Notes under the pieces: model-generated | The model's database searches: none | What the model saw: only the letters and a program-made list of their open reading frames with translations | What the model was told of the DNA's origin: nothing | Virus record (IMG/VR): IMGVR_UViG_3300028581_002181 | Location: 52,457-116,456 of that record | Reading direction: 5' to 3' (one strand) | Source of the DNA: a virus | DNA: 64,000 nucleotides | Position numbers and translations under genes: made by a program | In this document: one piece after another, positions 25,346 through 34,362 of the stretch | Position numbering within the stretch: the first letter of the stretch is position 1 | How the letters are laid out: each line of letters begins with the position of its first letter

Positions 25346-25853
25346 TGTCCACAGGATAGTCGCCTTTGTATTCACTCCAATCTGTGTAGGTTTTTTTGGT
25401 CATTAACTTGTCCAAATCATGTGTCCAAACTCCTGAATTGGTTGCTCCCCAAGTGACATCGTCCAGTTTGATCACTGTGTTGGCATTGAAGTTTTTAATA
25501 TTAGGTATTTTTACTGATATCATGTTGATAAAATGATTGTTCTTATGCCAATTCATTCTTGATACCATTTCTGCATACTGCACATCATAATCCAATGTGA
25601 CCCAATGTCCCAAATCTAATAAATTTTTAATAATGTTATTCCAATCTGTCCAATTTTCTTCTGTCACAGGAGTAAAACTTTGACTGGTGCCAAGATATAC
25701 ATGTCTTACATTAGTTTTTTGAGTGTGTCGCACAATGTCTGCCAGTGCTGGCGTGCCTACAACAAACAGAGTCTTTTCACCTTTCATAGCAGTGTTCTCC
25801 ACTTCTTTGCCTATGAAAAATTTTACTTTTTTTCTTGATTGTGTGTTCAACAT
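25332..25853 (-). CDS. Conserved phage protein
   Basis: 173 aa from the ATG at 25853 (GGAGAAAATA before it). Alternating strands and helices (TLFVVGTPALADIVRHTQ, HVYLGTSQSFTP) suggest a Rossmann-type fold; VIKLDDVTWGATNSGVWTHDL near the end is distinctive. No QueC or ligase motif (SGGxDS) is present. Position beside the queD-like gene hints at the same pathway, but nothing in the sequence proves it. Confidence 0.55.
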   Translation of the reverse strand: MLNTQSRKKVKFFIGKEVENTAMKGEKTLFVVGTPALADIVRHTQKTNVRHVYLGTSQSFTPVTEENWTDWNNIIKNLLDLGHWVTLDYDVQYAEMVSRMNWHKNNHFINMISVKIPNIKNFNANTVIKLDDVTWGATNSGVWTHDLDKLMTKKTYTDWSEYKGDYPVDIDKH

Positions 25854-26761
25854 TATTTTCTCCAATCTATATACCCTCTTGCATAGCCATTGGTTCTATT
25901 TGTAGCATCTGCAAAAGCATCACGCCATTCAGTGCTTCTGCTGTAACCTTTGGTCCAAAAGTTAGAAACATCCAGTTTGCCTGTGCTAATAAAATCCACT
26001 GCTTCACGCATGCATTCTATAAATTTTTTATTTCTAGGACTGGGAAATCCCACAGTCACAGCATTCCATAACAGATGAGCAAAATTAGTGCGAACTGAAT
26101 CTGTTTTTTCAGCAGCCAGTATTAATAATGCTTCAGCATTGAACATATTTCTATCAAACACTTCTGATTTAGTATTCAAATCTATTATAACATCAAACAG
26201 TCCTTCAGCATTGTGGGTAAGTTTTTCACCCCAAAATGCTTTGTTGTGATGGCCCAACACAGTGACATCAAACTGATAATTTTTTATTTGCAAATAGGTA
26301 TACACCACATAAGACAGAAATCCACTGCCTATGATCAATAATCTATTATTATTGCCTGCTTTGTTTTTGATTGCTGTTTCAAACTGTTTGATCACATTGA
26401 TGCCACAAGCCACAGGCTCCACAATGTATTTGGGATCTGCTGTGGGCACTTTAACATAGGTTTCTGCATCACAATTGTACTGATCAGCATAAGCAGGTTC
26501 TCCTCTGGTGGCCACAAAATCTCCCACTTGAACATCATTTACTTCACTGCCCACATGAGTCACTTGACCCAATCCTTCATGTCCTTGCATACTCAATGGC
26601 AATGTTTTGAATTTACCCAGCATCATGTCCACATCACTGCGACACACTCCAGTCATAATATTTTTTACTCTAATTTGTTCAGGATTTAATTCAGGAATAT
26701 CTATACTGCCTTCATGGAACATGCCATCTCCTTTGGTATATAACAGTTTAGTTTCAGTCAT
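25853..26761 (-). CDS. Zinc-type medium-chain dehydrogenase (MDR)
   Basis: 302 aa from the ATG at 26761. GVCRSDVDMM holds the catalytic Cys; QGHEGLGQVTHVGSEVNDVQVGDFVA is the GHE motif and beta core; LLIIGSGFLSYVVYTYLQ is the NAD(P) fold. The four-Cys structural zinc lobe is absent. Similar to sorbitol/threonine dehydrogenase-like enzymes. ATG lies 8 nt inside the Gfo/Idh gene, so the two oxidoreductases are made together; substrates probably sugars or sugar alcohols. Confidence 0.8.
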   Translation of the reverse strand: MTETKLLYTKGDGMFHEGSIDIPELNPEQIRVKNIMTGVCRSDVDMMLGKFKTLPLSMQGHEGLGQVTHVGSEVNDVQVGDFVATRGEPAYADQYNCDAETYVKVPTADPKYIVEPVACGINVIKQFETAIKNKAGNNNRLLIIGSGFLSYVVYTYLQIKNYQFDVTVLGHHNKAFWGEKLTHNAEGLFDVIIDLNTKSEVFDRNMFNAEALLILAAEKTDSVRTNFAHLLWNAVTVGFPSPRNKKFIECMREAVDFISTGKLDVSNFWTKGYSRSTEWRDAFADATNRTNGYARGYIDWRK

Positions 26762-27641
26762 TGATTGTATTATGAATCCAAACATCATGTTCTTTGTGTT
26801 GGTTCCAAAACTCCTCATTGTTAATATTATTGAAAACATCTTGAATCATAGTGGCATAAACTGGTTCAGGACACAGTCCCAGTTCAAAACTTTTAACTAA
26901 TTTTTCTCTCTGATAGCAATGGATTGCTCTGTCATCTTTGTCCATGCTGCGCCAATCAGCAGTTAGAATATATTTTTTCTTACCATCATTCAGTATGATT
27001 TCATTCCAATCATCCACATTATATGTGCCATCCAAATTGATCGAACCATATTCTGTGCTAATGAGTTGATCCAGTTTCCAATTTTGTTTAACAATATTGC
27101 TCTCTATTTGAAATTCTTTGTAGTGGTTAGGATTCATATAAATGAATATGCTCAATAGATGTGGCATAAGATCTCTGCTGACTCCACCAAATGATAATTT
27201 TTTAGTGGTAAACCAGCTGCCTGGTGCTGGCACTCTATCACGATTGATCCAATTGATATGAATCACTTCTGCTGCTGCTGTTCTGATATTGAATTCTTCT
27301 TCCCATGTTCTCCACATGTTGTTTTTGATCATTATGAATCTAGTTTGAGGATATGTGAGTTGTAGTGTCTGCCATCTTTTGGCATTGAGTACTCCTGGTT
27401 TTTCCACAAACACTATTCGACAATGTTTGGCAATCTTTTGAGCAATTGTATCATGTGTATAGTTGGGAGTGCAGATGAACGCAGCATCCAACAGAGGATG
27501 TGCATACAAGGCTGTGTCAAGATTGGCAAATGTGGCCTGCTTGCTTTGATCTGTGTCCATGGTGATCACTTCATGCCCCAACTGTGTCAAAATTTTTGCA
27601 TACAGTTGCCCCATGCCTAAACCTATCACCAATGTTTTCAT
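26754..27641 (-). CDS. Gfo/Idh/MocA-family oxidoreductase
   Basis: 295 aa. TLVIGLGMGQLYAKIL (residues 3-18) is the dinucleotide loop; AAFICTPNYTHDTIA and VFVEKPGVLN carry the EKP motif with the family Lys; the second half is the beta-sheet substrate domain. These enzymes oxidise or reduce sugars and cyclitols using NAD(P). Operon partner of the MDR dehydrogenase and the glycosyltransferase downstream. Overlaps the 64 aa gene by 4 nt. Confidence 0.85.
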   Translation of the reverse strand: MKTLVIGLGMGQLYAKILTQLGHEVITMDTDQSKQATFANLDTALYAHPLLDAAFICTPNYTHDTIAQKIAKHCRIVFVEKPGVLNAKRWQTLQLTYPQTRFIMIKNNMWRTWEEEFNIRTAAAEVIHINWINRDRVPAPGSWFTTKKLSFGGVSRDLMPHLLSIFIYMNPNHYKEFQIESNIVKQNWKLDQLISTEYGSINLDGTYNVDDWNEIILNDGKKKYILTADWRSMDKDDRAIHCYQREKLVKSFELGLCPEPVYATMIQDVFNNINNEEFWNQHKEHDVWIHNTIND

Positions 27642-27832
27642 ATTTTTAATTGTTTTCTATATTCTTCTATTTGTGTTTTGATCGCCAGTTTAATTTTCTT
27701 ATAATTCTTTAATAATGCTTTGCTCTCCCAACTTCTATCATGTTCTCTTTCCTGTTCCATTTCTTCAGTTTTTCTATGATAGTAATCAAATTCGTGTTCT
27801 AATTTTTTTAAACTTTTATTCTTTTTGCTCAT
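27638..27832 (-). CDS. Small coiled-coil protein (DUF465/YdcH-like)
   Basis: 64 aa from the ATG at 27832, with AGGAGG 6 nt upstream. Almost wholly helical: LEHEFDYYHRKTEEMEQE then LLKNYKKIKLAIKTQIEEY, similar to DUF465 proteins of alpha-proteobacteria, which have an L-x-x-EH...LKK-KL-LKD-I pattern. This resemblance is weak support for an alphaproteobacterial host. Starts just before the DpdA-like gene stop, coordinates touching. Confidence 0.55.
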   Translation of the reverse strand: MSKKNKSLKKLEHEFDYYHRKTEEMEQEREHDRSWESKALLKNYKKIKLAIKTQIEEYRKQLKI

Positions 27833-27833
27833 G

Positions 27834-29297
27834 CTATACCTCCTCAAATAAGTTAGAAAATTGTGTTGAAGCATTCACTGTTTTTTTGCCTGTGGCGCCT
27901 CTGGTGCCTATGATACTCATCCAAAATCTATTGTATTCCTCAATCACTGCTTCTGCTGTGTCTCTGCTGTCTGTGGCAAATATTGCTTCCACTATGTCTT
28001 TGAATGCCACTTTATCAAATTTTTCTTCCACCAACATGCGTGGAGTTAATCCTGCGTCATACTGTCTGTTGGCTTCCTGCACAGCATTGATATGTGTCCA
28101 AACATTGTGTGCCATTTGTAATGTGTAACTGAATGAATCCCAAGATGTTTTGGGATCACCACCCACTTTGTTTTTGTCTCCTGGCGCATAGCAGGTCACA
28201 TCTTTCAACTGTAATCTTTGACTGATTGGGCTATCTTGAAAATTATCAAATATCTTTTCTTGCAACACAGCATCTCTAAACATTCTAGTGTCACCAGCAT
28301 ATTTTTTATCATCTATGCTGGCAGCCATTCTATATGACCATTTTTCTCTGTCTTTGATATCCACTTCTGTGTAAATTTGTCCATTAGCAGATGCTAGGAA
28401 TGGAGAAGCACAATCAAAACTCATAGTGAAATTTTCATTGTGATATTTTCGCACAGCTCTTTGTATGTCTGTCAACAACACTGCCCATTCCAGTTTGGAT
28501 GTGCCTAGGAAGTGCATCCAATCATGCACACCTTTTTCTAATAAGCCATCAAATCTCAATGCCACCAATCTTTTCAATATAAGATGCACATCACACATGT
28601 TCTGACCGCCCATTGCCCAACCATTAAAATGAGTGGTGGGATATTTTTTAGGATCACAGTAATCTTTCATCTGTTGATACCAATCATCTGCTTGTTGAAA
28701 GTTTTCACCTTGCAACACATTTAAAAACTTACAAGCACCCGTTCTAGTCTTCATGAAGTAATCATTGTTGATTCTGGTGCCATCCACTGCTTCTTGATAG
28801 GAATTGATATTGCTGGCTTTGGCACCTTCTGGAGAACGTGAAACCCATGCTGGAATATCCAATATCATACCATAGTCCATGTTGGCATCCATCCAAGTGA
28901 GCACCTGTTCTCGCTTCTTCTTGGCTCGGGGACAAGTGGGATCTTTCCAATTGCCTTCCCATACTCCTTTACCAATCTGAAACCCTCCTGAATCACCCAG
29001 TACAAAACTGGTTTTTCTATCTCGGTTTCTTATGATGTCATCTCTGGCACTAAATTTGTCCATGTTCAAGTCAGCATGACCTGCACTGTACAAATGCCAT
29101 CTGTAATGAAAATATGTGTTGGTGGGCACAAGATAATTCATGCCTTCTATGCCATGATTAAAAGCAGCCGGAATCCTATGAGGCAGAATATAATCTTTCT
29201 CATGTCTGGCTTTGCCTATATCTCTCGCATAGAAACTGCTCAACGCCGGCAGAAAAATAGCGTAATCCTTTTGTTGTGCTGTTAAGTCAGTGTGCAT
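27834..29297 (-). CDS. dpdA: DpdA/TGT-like 7-deazaguanine DNA transglycosylase
   Basis: 487 aa. TGT-fold signature: VLGDSGGFQIGKG with D102 as the general-acid/base Asp, FLNVLQG, GWAMGG and MSFDCASPFLASANG with the nucleophilic Asp at about 295. LQMAHNVWTHINAVQEAN matches the TGT C-terminal helix, but the Cys zinc set of tRNA enzymes is mostly missing (only one nearby Cys), which is a DpdA trait. DpdA proteins exchange guanine in DNA for a 7-deazaguanine base. Presence of FolE, QueD-like and QueE in the same genome supports DNA rather than tRNA as target. Confidence 0.8.
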   Translation of the reverse strand: MHTDLTAQQKDYAIFLPALSSFYARDIGKARHEKDYILPHRIPAAFNHGIEGMNYLVPTNTYFHYRWHLYSAGHADLNMDKFSARDDIIRNRDRKTSFVLGDSGGFQIGKGVWEGNWKDPTCPRAKKKREQVLTWMDANMDYGMILDIPAWVSRSPEGAKASNINSYQEAVDGTRINNDYFMKTRTGACKFLNVLQGENFQQADDWYQQMKDYCDPKKYPTTHFNGWAMGGQNMCDVHLILKRLVALRFDGLLEKGVHDWMHFLGTSKLEWAVLLTDIQRAVRKYHNENFTMSFDCASPFLASANGQIYTEVDIKDREKWSYRMAASIDDKKYAGDTRMFRDAVLQEKIFDNFQDSPISQRLQLKDVTCYAPGDKNKVGGDPKTSWDSFSYTLQMAHNVWTHINAVQEANRQYDAGLTPRMLVEEKFDKVAFKDIVEAIFATDSRDTAEAVIEEYNRFWMSIIGTRGATGKKTVNASTQFSNLFEEV

Positions 29298-29314
29298 AAA
29301 TTTACTTGTGTAAA

Positions 29315-30043
29315 CTATTTGGTCTGTGCTGGCAATATATAATTGTATTCAGCGATACCACTGTCCACAGTTAATTGCATAGCACCTTGATCACTAAGAC
29401 TCATTTTGATCTTGCCATCAAGATTCAATATGCTGATTACCTGTTGAATGGGCCAACTCCAACCTTGTTTCAATTCACCCACCACATTGGCTTGGAATAT
29501 AAAACTTCCTGCATGCGAATTAGCATCTCCAAAGTAAAACATCAAATTCTTGTTTTCAGTTTTTACTGTGAACACAGTTTCTTCTGTGTGTGCTGCTGCC
29601 TGCAGTTTTAATCTTTGAATACTGGCCAGTGTGGGTTCAAATTCTATGCTCCAAGCTGTGCCTTTAAACTTGATTGATTTAAGTTTTTCATTGATGATTT
29701 CAGTGTTCATAAATCTGTAATCATTTTGGAAATCACCTGATGAATTTTCAAAGTGAATATGAGTTGGAATTTCCACTCCATTGCGTGTGGCTTTGACCAC
29801 ATTTAATTTAGCGTCTTTTTGATACTCAGGACATTTCAAATGCAATGCCAGTTTGTCCAAGTTAGGCATACCAAATGTACCTGTAAATTCAAATACTTTT
29901 TTATTGGTTGTTGCTGAAAGAATAACTGATCTGTCTTCAGCCATACTTTCAATTTTGGTTTTTTCTTCGTTGGTAACTTTTACTAGACTCAAAAATCCTA
30001 ATTGATGAGTGTGTGCTACCACGTCTTGTAAGATGTCTTTCAT
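29315..30043 (-). CDS. 45: Sliding clamp gp45
   Basis: 242 aa. TGTFGMPNLDKLALHLKCPEY and the C-terminal SLSDQGAMQLTV...AEYNYILPA are typical of T4-like clamps. Forms the trimeric ring that tethers the polymerase and, in T4, activates late transcription. Length equals T4 gp45 (228 aa) plus a few residues. Promoters of both early (TTGACT-N17-TATAAT) and late-like (CTAAATA) type lie in the 38 bp gap before it. GGAG ribosome site before ATG. Confidence 0.85.
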   Translation of the reverse strand: MKDILQDVVAHTHQLGFLSLVKVTNEEKTKIESMAEDRSVILSATTNKKVFEFTGTFGMPNLDKLALHLKCPEYQKDAKLNVVKATRNGVEIPTHIHFENSSGDFQNDYRFMNTEIINEKLKSIKFKGTAWSIEFEPTLASIQRLKLQAAAHTEETVFTVKTENKNLMFYFGDANSHAGSFIFQANVVGELKQGWSWPIQQVISILNLDGKIKMSLSDQGAMQLTVDSGIAEYNYILPAQTK

Positions 30044-30067
30044 TTTGTGTTCTCCATTGTTGTGTTC

Positions 30068-30096
30068 ATTATATTTAGGCCTTAGTCAGAAGTCAA
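30068..30096 (-). promoter_or_regulatory. Sigma70 promoter TTGACT-N17-TATAAT with overlapping CTAAATA
   Basis: -35 TTGACT at 30091-30096, 17 bp spacer, perfect -10 TATAAT at 30068-30073, 24 bp before gp45. The late-like CCTAAATA (30072-30079) overlaps the -10, so the clamp gene could be read at both phases. Confidence 0.75.
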
Positions 30097-30849
30097 GTGA
30101 TATTTGTTTTTAATGTACTCAATCACATTAACTTTTGGTTCCCAACCTAAATCTCTTAATTCTTTGATATTGGCACAGTTGTCCATTCTTTCGAACTCAT
30201 CACCTTTAACTGATGCATAATTCGTTATGCCTGCCGAATCCACCAAAGTTTTTAAATTGTTGCTGATTCCACAGCCCACGTCTATTACTCCTGTGATGTC
30301 TTTGGTCATCAATAGATCTATGGCAGACACAATATCACTCACATGTATGAAATCTCTGGTATGATCAGTGATGTACTGTATGTTATTTTTGAATAATTTA
30401 GACATAAACATATCTGCACGGCCATCTTCAGCCCACACAGTGGTAAATCTTAATCCCAAACTATTTTTTGGTGCAATTTTTTCCATAGCAAATTTACTGA
30501 ATCCATAAGGATTCAATTCTGGTTCGGCAGCTGAACTGCTGCTGGCATATATTATCTTTGTGTTGGGAAAGGCAGCAAATAATTTTTGACTTGCCAACAC
30601 ATTATTTTGCCAATATTTTATAGGATTCTGTAAACTGTCTCGCACAGAAGCTATACCAGCCAAATGTATCACTAGATCCACATCATAATTTAAATCACAA
30701 GTGAGTAGATCTTGCTGATTGTTTCGATCCAATCCAATCACTGTGTGTGCAAATTCCAGCACTCCATTTCGCATCACTCTCACTGTGCTCAAATAATCAC
30801 GCAGATATGACCCTATAAATCCTAGATGTCCTGTCAATAGTATTTTCAT
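30082..30849 (-). CDS. NAD-dependent nucleotide-sugar epimerase/dehydratase
   Basis: 255 aa. MKILLTGHLGFIGSYL is the TGxxGxxG motif; VIHLAGIASV, YASSSSAA and YGFSKFAME (Y-x3-K) are the SDR catalytic set; C-terminal DVGCGISNNLKTLVDS is the substrate half. Typical of UDP-glucose 4-epimerase relatives, slightly short. Likely supplies a sugar nucleotide. Encoded 4 nt overlapping the exonuclease gene, at the end of the replication transcript. Confidence 0.85.
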   Translation of the reverse strand: MKILLTGHLGFIGSYLRDYLSTVRVMRNGVLEFAHTVIGLDRNNQQDLLTCDLNYDVDLVIHLAGIASVRDSLQNPIKYWQNNVLASQKLFAAFPNTKIIYASSSSAAEPELNPYGFSKFAMEKIAPKNSLGLRFTTVWAEDGRADMFMSKLFKNNIQYITDHTRDFIHVSDIVSAIDLLMTKDITGVIDVGCGISNNLKTLVDSAGITNYASVKGDEFERMDNCANIKELRDLGWEPKVNVIEYIKNKYHLTSD

Positions 30850-31385
30850 TTTTTCTTCACTCCCAGTTGTTTAAAAACTTGTTGCACACATTTGGCCTGA
30901 TAGTAACAGTCAGCCAATGCATTGTGTAGACTGCTCTGCATGCTCTTTCTAGGATCCTCAGGCATCAGATCAAACAGTGTGCGACTGTCTCTAATCTGCC
31001 AATAGTTGAAAGGCACAGGTGTACGAGCTTGTTCATATAAATTTTGTATGATGGCATAGTCAAACAATGGACCTTGACACCACAGCTGATCCAATCCCAC
31101 ACACCATTTGTTGAATTCTTTGGCAAAGTCTGCAATGATCACTCGATCTGTGTCTCCCAATGCTTCATCACGTATCTCGGGTGCCTGTCTGCCCCACCAT
31201 TCGATGGTGCCTTCATCCACAGTTCTACCCAATGCAGTCTGTTCATCCACATTCAATCTCCAGTATCTGCCTTCATAAGGTTCCGAATCTGAGTGTGGAT
31301 CAAACTTGATAGCGCCCACAGTCAATATGGCAGCATCTGGTCGAGTGCCTAATGTTTCTAAATCTACCATGCCGTATCTTGCCAT
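30846..31385 (-). CDS. dexA: DexA-type DEDD 3'-5' exonuclease
   Basis: 179 aa. MARYGMVDLETLG carries D8/E10 of ExoI, LWCQGPLFDYAIIQ the ExoII Asp and SSLHNALADCYYQA the ExoIII H-x4-D. Similar in length region to T4 DexA core (227 aa) and lacks a polymerase domain. Degrades single-stranded DNA or RNA ends, in T4 aiding host DNA breakdown. Lies directly after the DNA polymerase gene. Confidence 0.82.
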   Translation of the reverse strand: MARYGMVDLETLGTRPDAAILTVGAIKFDPHSDSEPYEGRYWRLNVDEQTALGRTVDEGTIEWWGRQAPEIRDEALGDTDRVIIADFAKEFNKWCVGLDQLWCQGPLFDYAIIQNLYEQARTPVPFNYWQIRDSRTLFDLMPEDPRKSMQSSLHNALADCYYQAKCVQQVFKQLGVKKK

Positions 31386-34058
31386 CTAATCTCCCAAGTC
31401 AAATAATGTGTTGAATGTGTTGCCTGTTTCTGTGCTTTGAATATCCCAATCCAGCACTCCCAACAGGTTGCCCAATTTACTATCGATCACTGTGGTCTCC
31501 ATGGCTGCATGATCAAAAGGTAATTCTTTAAACCATTGTGGTATTCTCAATTGATCTGTGGGATAGGCCACACTGGTATAATCTAACGGGTTATTTTTAA
31601 GTTTGCACACAATCACTTTCATACCATCCACAATCTCTATACTGTATCTGTCATTGTTCATGCGTTTGAGTGTGTTCCAATTGATGCTGGCTCTCACATG
31701 TCCTGGCATGTTGGCTTTGCCTTGTGCTTTTTCTTTCTTTTGATAATCTGCCACATTGTTGGCACGTTTGGGTGAGCCTTTTTCCCAACCTGGACGCAGT
31801 TTGAATTCATTTCTAAATGTGCTGATTCTTTCCAGCACTGCTTTCTCATCCGATTTGGTCAACACCATCAGTAATATCTCACTCAAAAAATCCTGCACGA
31901 ACACCGGAGTGTCCGAACGTTTGAGATCCAATCCCATGGCTTTTACTTTGCCTGGTTTTCCTTCTACATCCATACGATTGCCTTCCAATTCATATATCAG
32001 CACAGCATATCTTTTTTTAGTGATAAACAATCCTGTTTCACTGATGGATTCACGACCTGCTTGAATCACTTCTGCTCTTGTTTTTGGACAATGAAATGCT
32101 TCACTCATGAATGCTTTAAAACTGTTGTTGACTTCTTCAGCCACTTGATCATACAGTCTAATCACACTCTCTTTGCTCCAAGGAATCAATCCAGCATCAA
32201 TATCTTTCTTTAAAACTTTGTAAGCACTAAAATAAGCAGAGTCTGTGTCACCATATATCACAGCATCACCCAGATGATCGTATGTGCCTGTGATCACTTC
32301 GTTGATCTTGGCTGCCATGTGTTTGCTGATGGTTCTACCTGTGAGCGTGGTGGATTGACCTATGCGTTTATCAAAGAATCTACAGCCTGGATTCAATATG
32401 GCACCATACAGCGAATTCAAATTAATTTTTTTGACCAATTGTCTTTTGTCCCAAAATTCAATTTCTGCTTGATTGCTGGCATGTTGTGCTTTCTTTTTCA
32501 TGGCTTGCATTTCTGTTCTTTCCTGATACCATGTTTTCAACAAGCCAGGAATAACTCCTTCAAACTCTGTGGTAAACATGGTGCCATTGGCACTGATCAT
32601 GATGGGATTTCTGCTTTCAAATATCATTTTGTAAATTTCTGCACCACTTTTTACCTCGGTTCTACCATCTTCCCAATCAATGGTGATGGGCTGATCTCGT
32701 CTCTGAGTCATCACATATTCATACTCCAAACTGCCAAATTTGTTTTCCCATGCTGCTGCAAATGATTTGCCTTGCAGATTAATCTGATCCTGTAGGAATG
32801 CTTCAGTGTAGGTGGGTCTCAATTGTCCTACCACACATTCAGGAGCCATGTTGAGTGCTCTGATCACACTAGGATACAGTGAATTCAAGTCCATGGATCC
32901 TATCCAGTCATGCAGTCCTTTTTTGGGAAATGCCACATAAGCACCTGCTGCAGTGGTGTCATCACCCTCTGCTCTGTGTGGTCTATTGGGCACTTGCAAT
33001 CCTCTTTTGTGTGCTTCATTGATAATGGCTTGCTCAGTCACGGCCACTGCTCCCATAGTGGTTTGCATCAACACAGTGTTGGCGTGTGCCAGTTCATTGC
33101 TGAGTTCTAAAAATTTAAGTTTTTTATCCAAATTGTTCAGCAGTTGCACGTCCTGTCTATTGTATTCCACAAAAGTTTTAAAATCTTGGTTGTACAATTG
33201 ATCCAAGGTGCCTTCATACACTGTTTTCTTCTCTCCCAACTCCATTTCACCTATGGCATCCAATCTGTATGTGTGGCGTTCTTCATAGGTATATTTTCTA
33301 TACAGTTCCAAACTGTCTATGTGTACTCTGCCCACTAGATCATAGGTTTCTTGCTCACGTCCATACTTTTCAAAAGTTCTTTTTTTGGGCATCTGTGACC
33401 ACAAACAAAAACGTCTGGTGTCATCTTTGCTCAATACTTTGCTGACTCTATTCACTAGATAAGGCATATCATAGCCTTCTGAGTTCCATCCACTCAGCAC
33501 ATCCACATCTTCTATGATGTCCAAGAATGCCTGCAGCATGTCTGCTTCACGCTCATACAGATACAAATTTTCAATGTGCTTGGTCTGCTCTCGGGCTTGC
33601 TCCATGTTTAATGTCTTGGGAATCAGTGCAAAAGTAACCATGCTGTTGATCCATTGTAGATACACAGTGATGGCAGTGACTGGCATGAAGGGGTCTGAGG
33701 GATCAGCGAATCCTTTTTCAGGATCAAAGTCTGCTTCTATGTCAAAAAATGCCACATTCAGTTTGGGAGCATCGTGGTTGAGATAATTGGCACTGAGACA
33801 TTGAAATATGGGATTGATGTCGGATTCAAATAATTTTTTGTTCCTATTGATGGCCAATTCTTTGTGAAAGTCTTTGGTGTTTTTGCTGACGATCCTGCTG
33901 AGACTGTTGCCATAGATACTTCTAAATTTGCCATTGGCATCTTCATAAAAAAATGTGTATCTAATGGGATATTCTTTGTAGATTCTTTTGCCTTCTTTGC
34001 GTTCTACCACGCGAATGATATCGTGATTTCTATCGAAAAATGCGTCTATGTAACTCAT
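31386..34058 (-). CDS. 43: DNA polymerase gp43 (family B)
   Basis: 890 aa, same size as T4 gp43. Exonuclease motifs: VAFFDIEADFD (ExoI), DVLSGWNSEGYDMPY (ExoII), YNRQDVQLL (ExoIII). Polymerase motifs: MDLNSLYPSVIR (A), KKINLNSLYGAI (B), YGDTDSAYFSAYK (C). C-terminal FNTLFDLGD ends in a clamp-binding-like tail. Intact in one frame with no intein or split, unlike some T4-like relatives. Replicates the phage genome with gp44 and gp45 encoded in this window. Confidence 0.97.
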   Translation of the reverse strand: MSYIDAFFDRNHDIIRVVERKEGKRIYKEYPIRYTFFYEDANGKFRSIYGNSLSRIVSKNTKDFHKELAINRNKKLFESDINPIFQCLSANYLNHDAPKLNVAFFDIEADFDPEKGFADPSDPFMPVTAITVYLQWINSMVTFALIPKTLNMEQAREQTKHIENLYLYEREADMLQAFLDIIEDVDVLSGWNSEGYDMPYLVNRVSKVLSKDDTRRFCLWSQMPKKRTFEKYGREQETYDLVGRVHIDSLELYRKYTYEERHTYRLDAIGEMELGEKKTVYEGTLDQLYNQDFKTFVEYNRQDVQLLNNLDKKLKFLELSNELAHANTVLMQTTMGAVAVTEQAIINEAHKRGLQVPNRPHRAEGDDTTAAGAYVAFPKKGLHDWIGSMDLNSLYPSVIRALNMAPECVVGQLRPTYTEAFLQDQINLQGKSFAAAWENKFGSLEYEYVMTQRRDQPITIDWEDGRTEVKSGAEIYKMIFESRNPIMISANGTMFTTEFEGVIPGLLKTWYQERTEMQAMKKKAQHASNQAEIEFWDKRQLVKKINLNSLYGAILNPGCRFFDKRIGQSTTLTGRTISKHMAAKINEVITGTYDHLGDAVIYGDTDSAYFSAYKVLKKDIDAGLIPWSKESVIRLYDQVAEEVNNSFKAFMSEAFHCPKTRAEVIQAGRESISETGLFITKKRYAVLIYELEGNRMDVEGKPGKVKAMGLDLKRSDTPVFVQDFLSEILLMVLTKSDEKAVLERISTFRNEFKLRPGWEKGSPKRANNVADYQKKEKAQGKANMPGHVRASINWNTLKRMNNDRYSIEIVDGMKVIVCKLKNNPLDYTSVAYPTDQLRIPQWFKELPFDHAAMETTVIDSKLGNLLGVLDWDIQSTETGNTFNTLFDLGD

Positions 34059-34122
34059 ATGTTCCCATCCATGTCATTTGAGGCTGACACATACCAAACA
34101 ATCGCTTATGGCCGATTATGCC

Positions 34123-34362
34123 TTACCTAATATAGTATAACAGTATACCACCTATGCCCACACATGTCAACACAATGTTGGTCACTATGAGTGCCGATTC
34201 TCGCCAAATCAATGCCACCATCAACCAAAACACGCCACCCAAAGCCAGCAGTGCCGGACCCATGGGGTATAGTTCTGGAAAACCAGCATTCACAAATGTG
34301 CCCACTATCAGTATGGCAGTGGCAATCCATTTGAGGATTTGATCTAGCTTATTTGGTTTCAT
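34123..34362 (-). CDS. Small membrane protein
   Basis: 79 aa from ATG 34362 (a TTG three codons upstream is less likely). Three hydrophobic segments: WIATAILIVGTFVNAG, MGPALLALGGVFWLMVALIW and ALIVTNIVLTCVGIGGILLYY. Resembles small PnuC/SemiSWEET-like half-transporters only in general shape; no motif confirms this. Overlaps the GMP reductase end by 14 nt; a 64 bp gap without recognised signals separates it from the polymerase. Confidence 0.6.
   Translation of the reverse strand: MKPNKLDQILKWIATAILIVGTFVNAGFPELYPMGPALLALGGVFWLMVALIWRESALIVTNIVLTCVGIGGILLYYIR

Noticed and set aside
25332-25853. Possible QueC in the deazaguanine block
   Set aside because: No SGGxDS PP-loop or zinc Cys set is present; left as conserved protein of unknown role.
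34059-34122. Sigma70 promoter directly before the DNA polymerase gene
   Set aside because: A CATAAT lies in the gap but the matching -35 position reads CTGTTA, too weak to report; the polymerase is probably read from the DsbA-like promoter at 36.2 kb.
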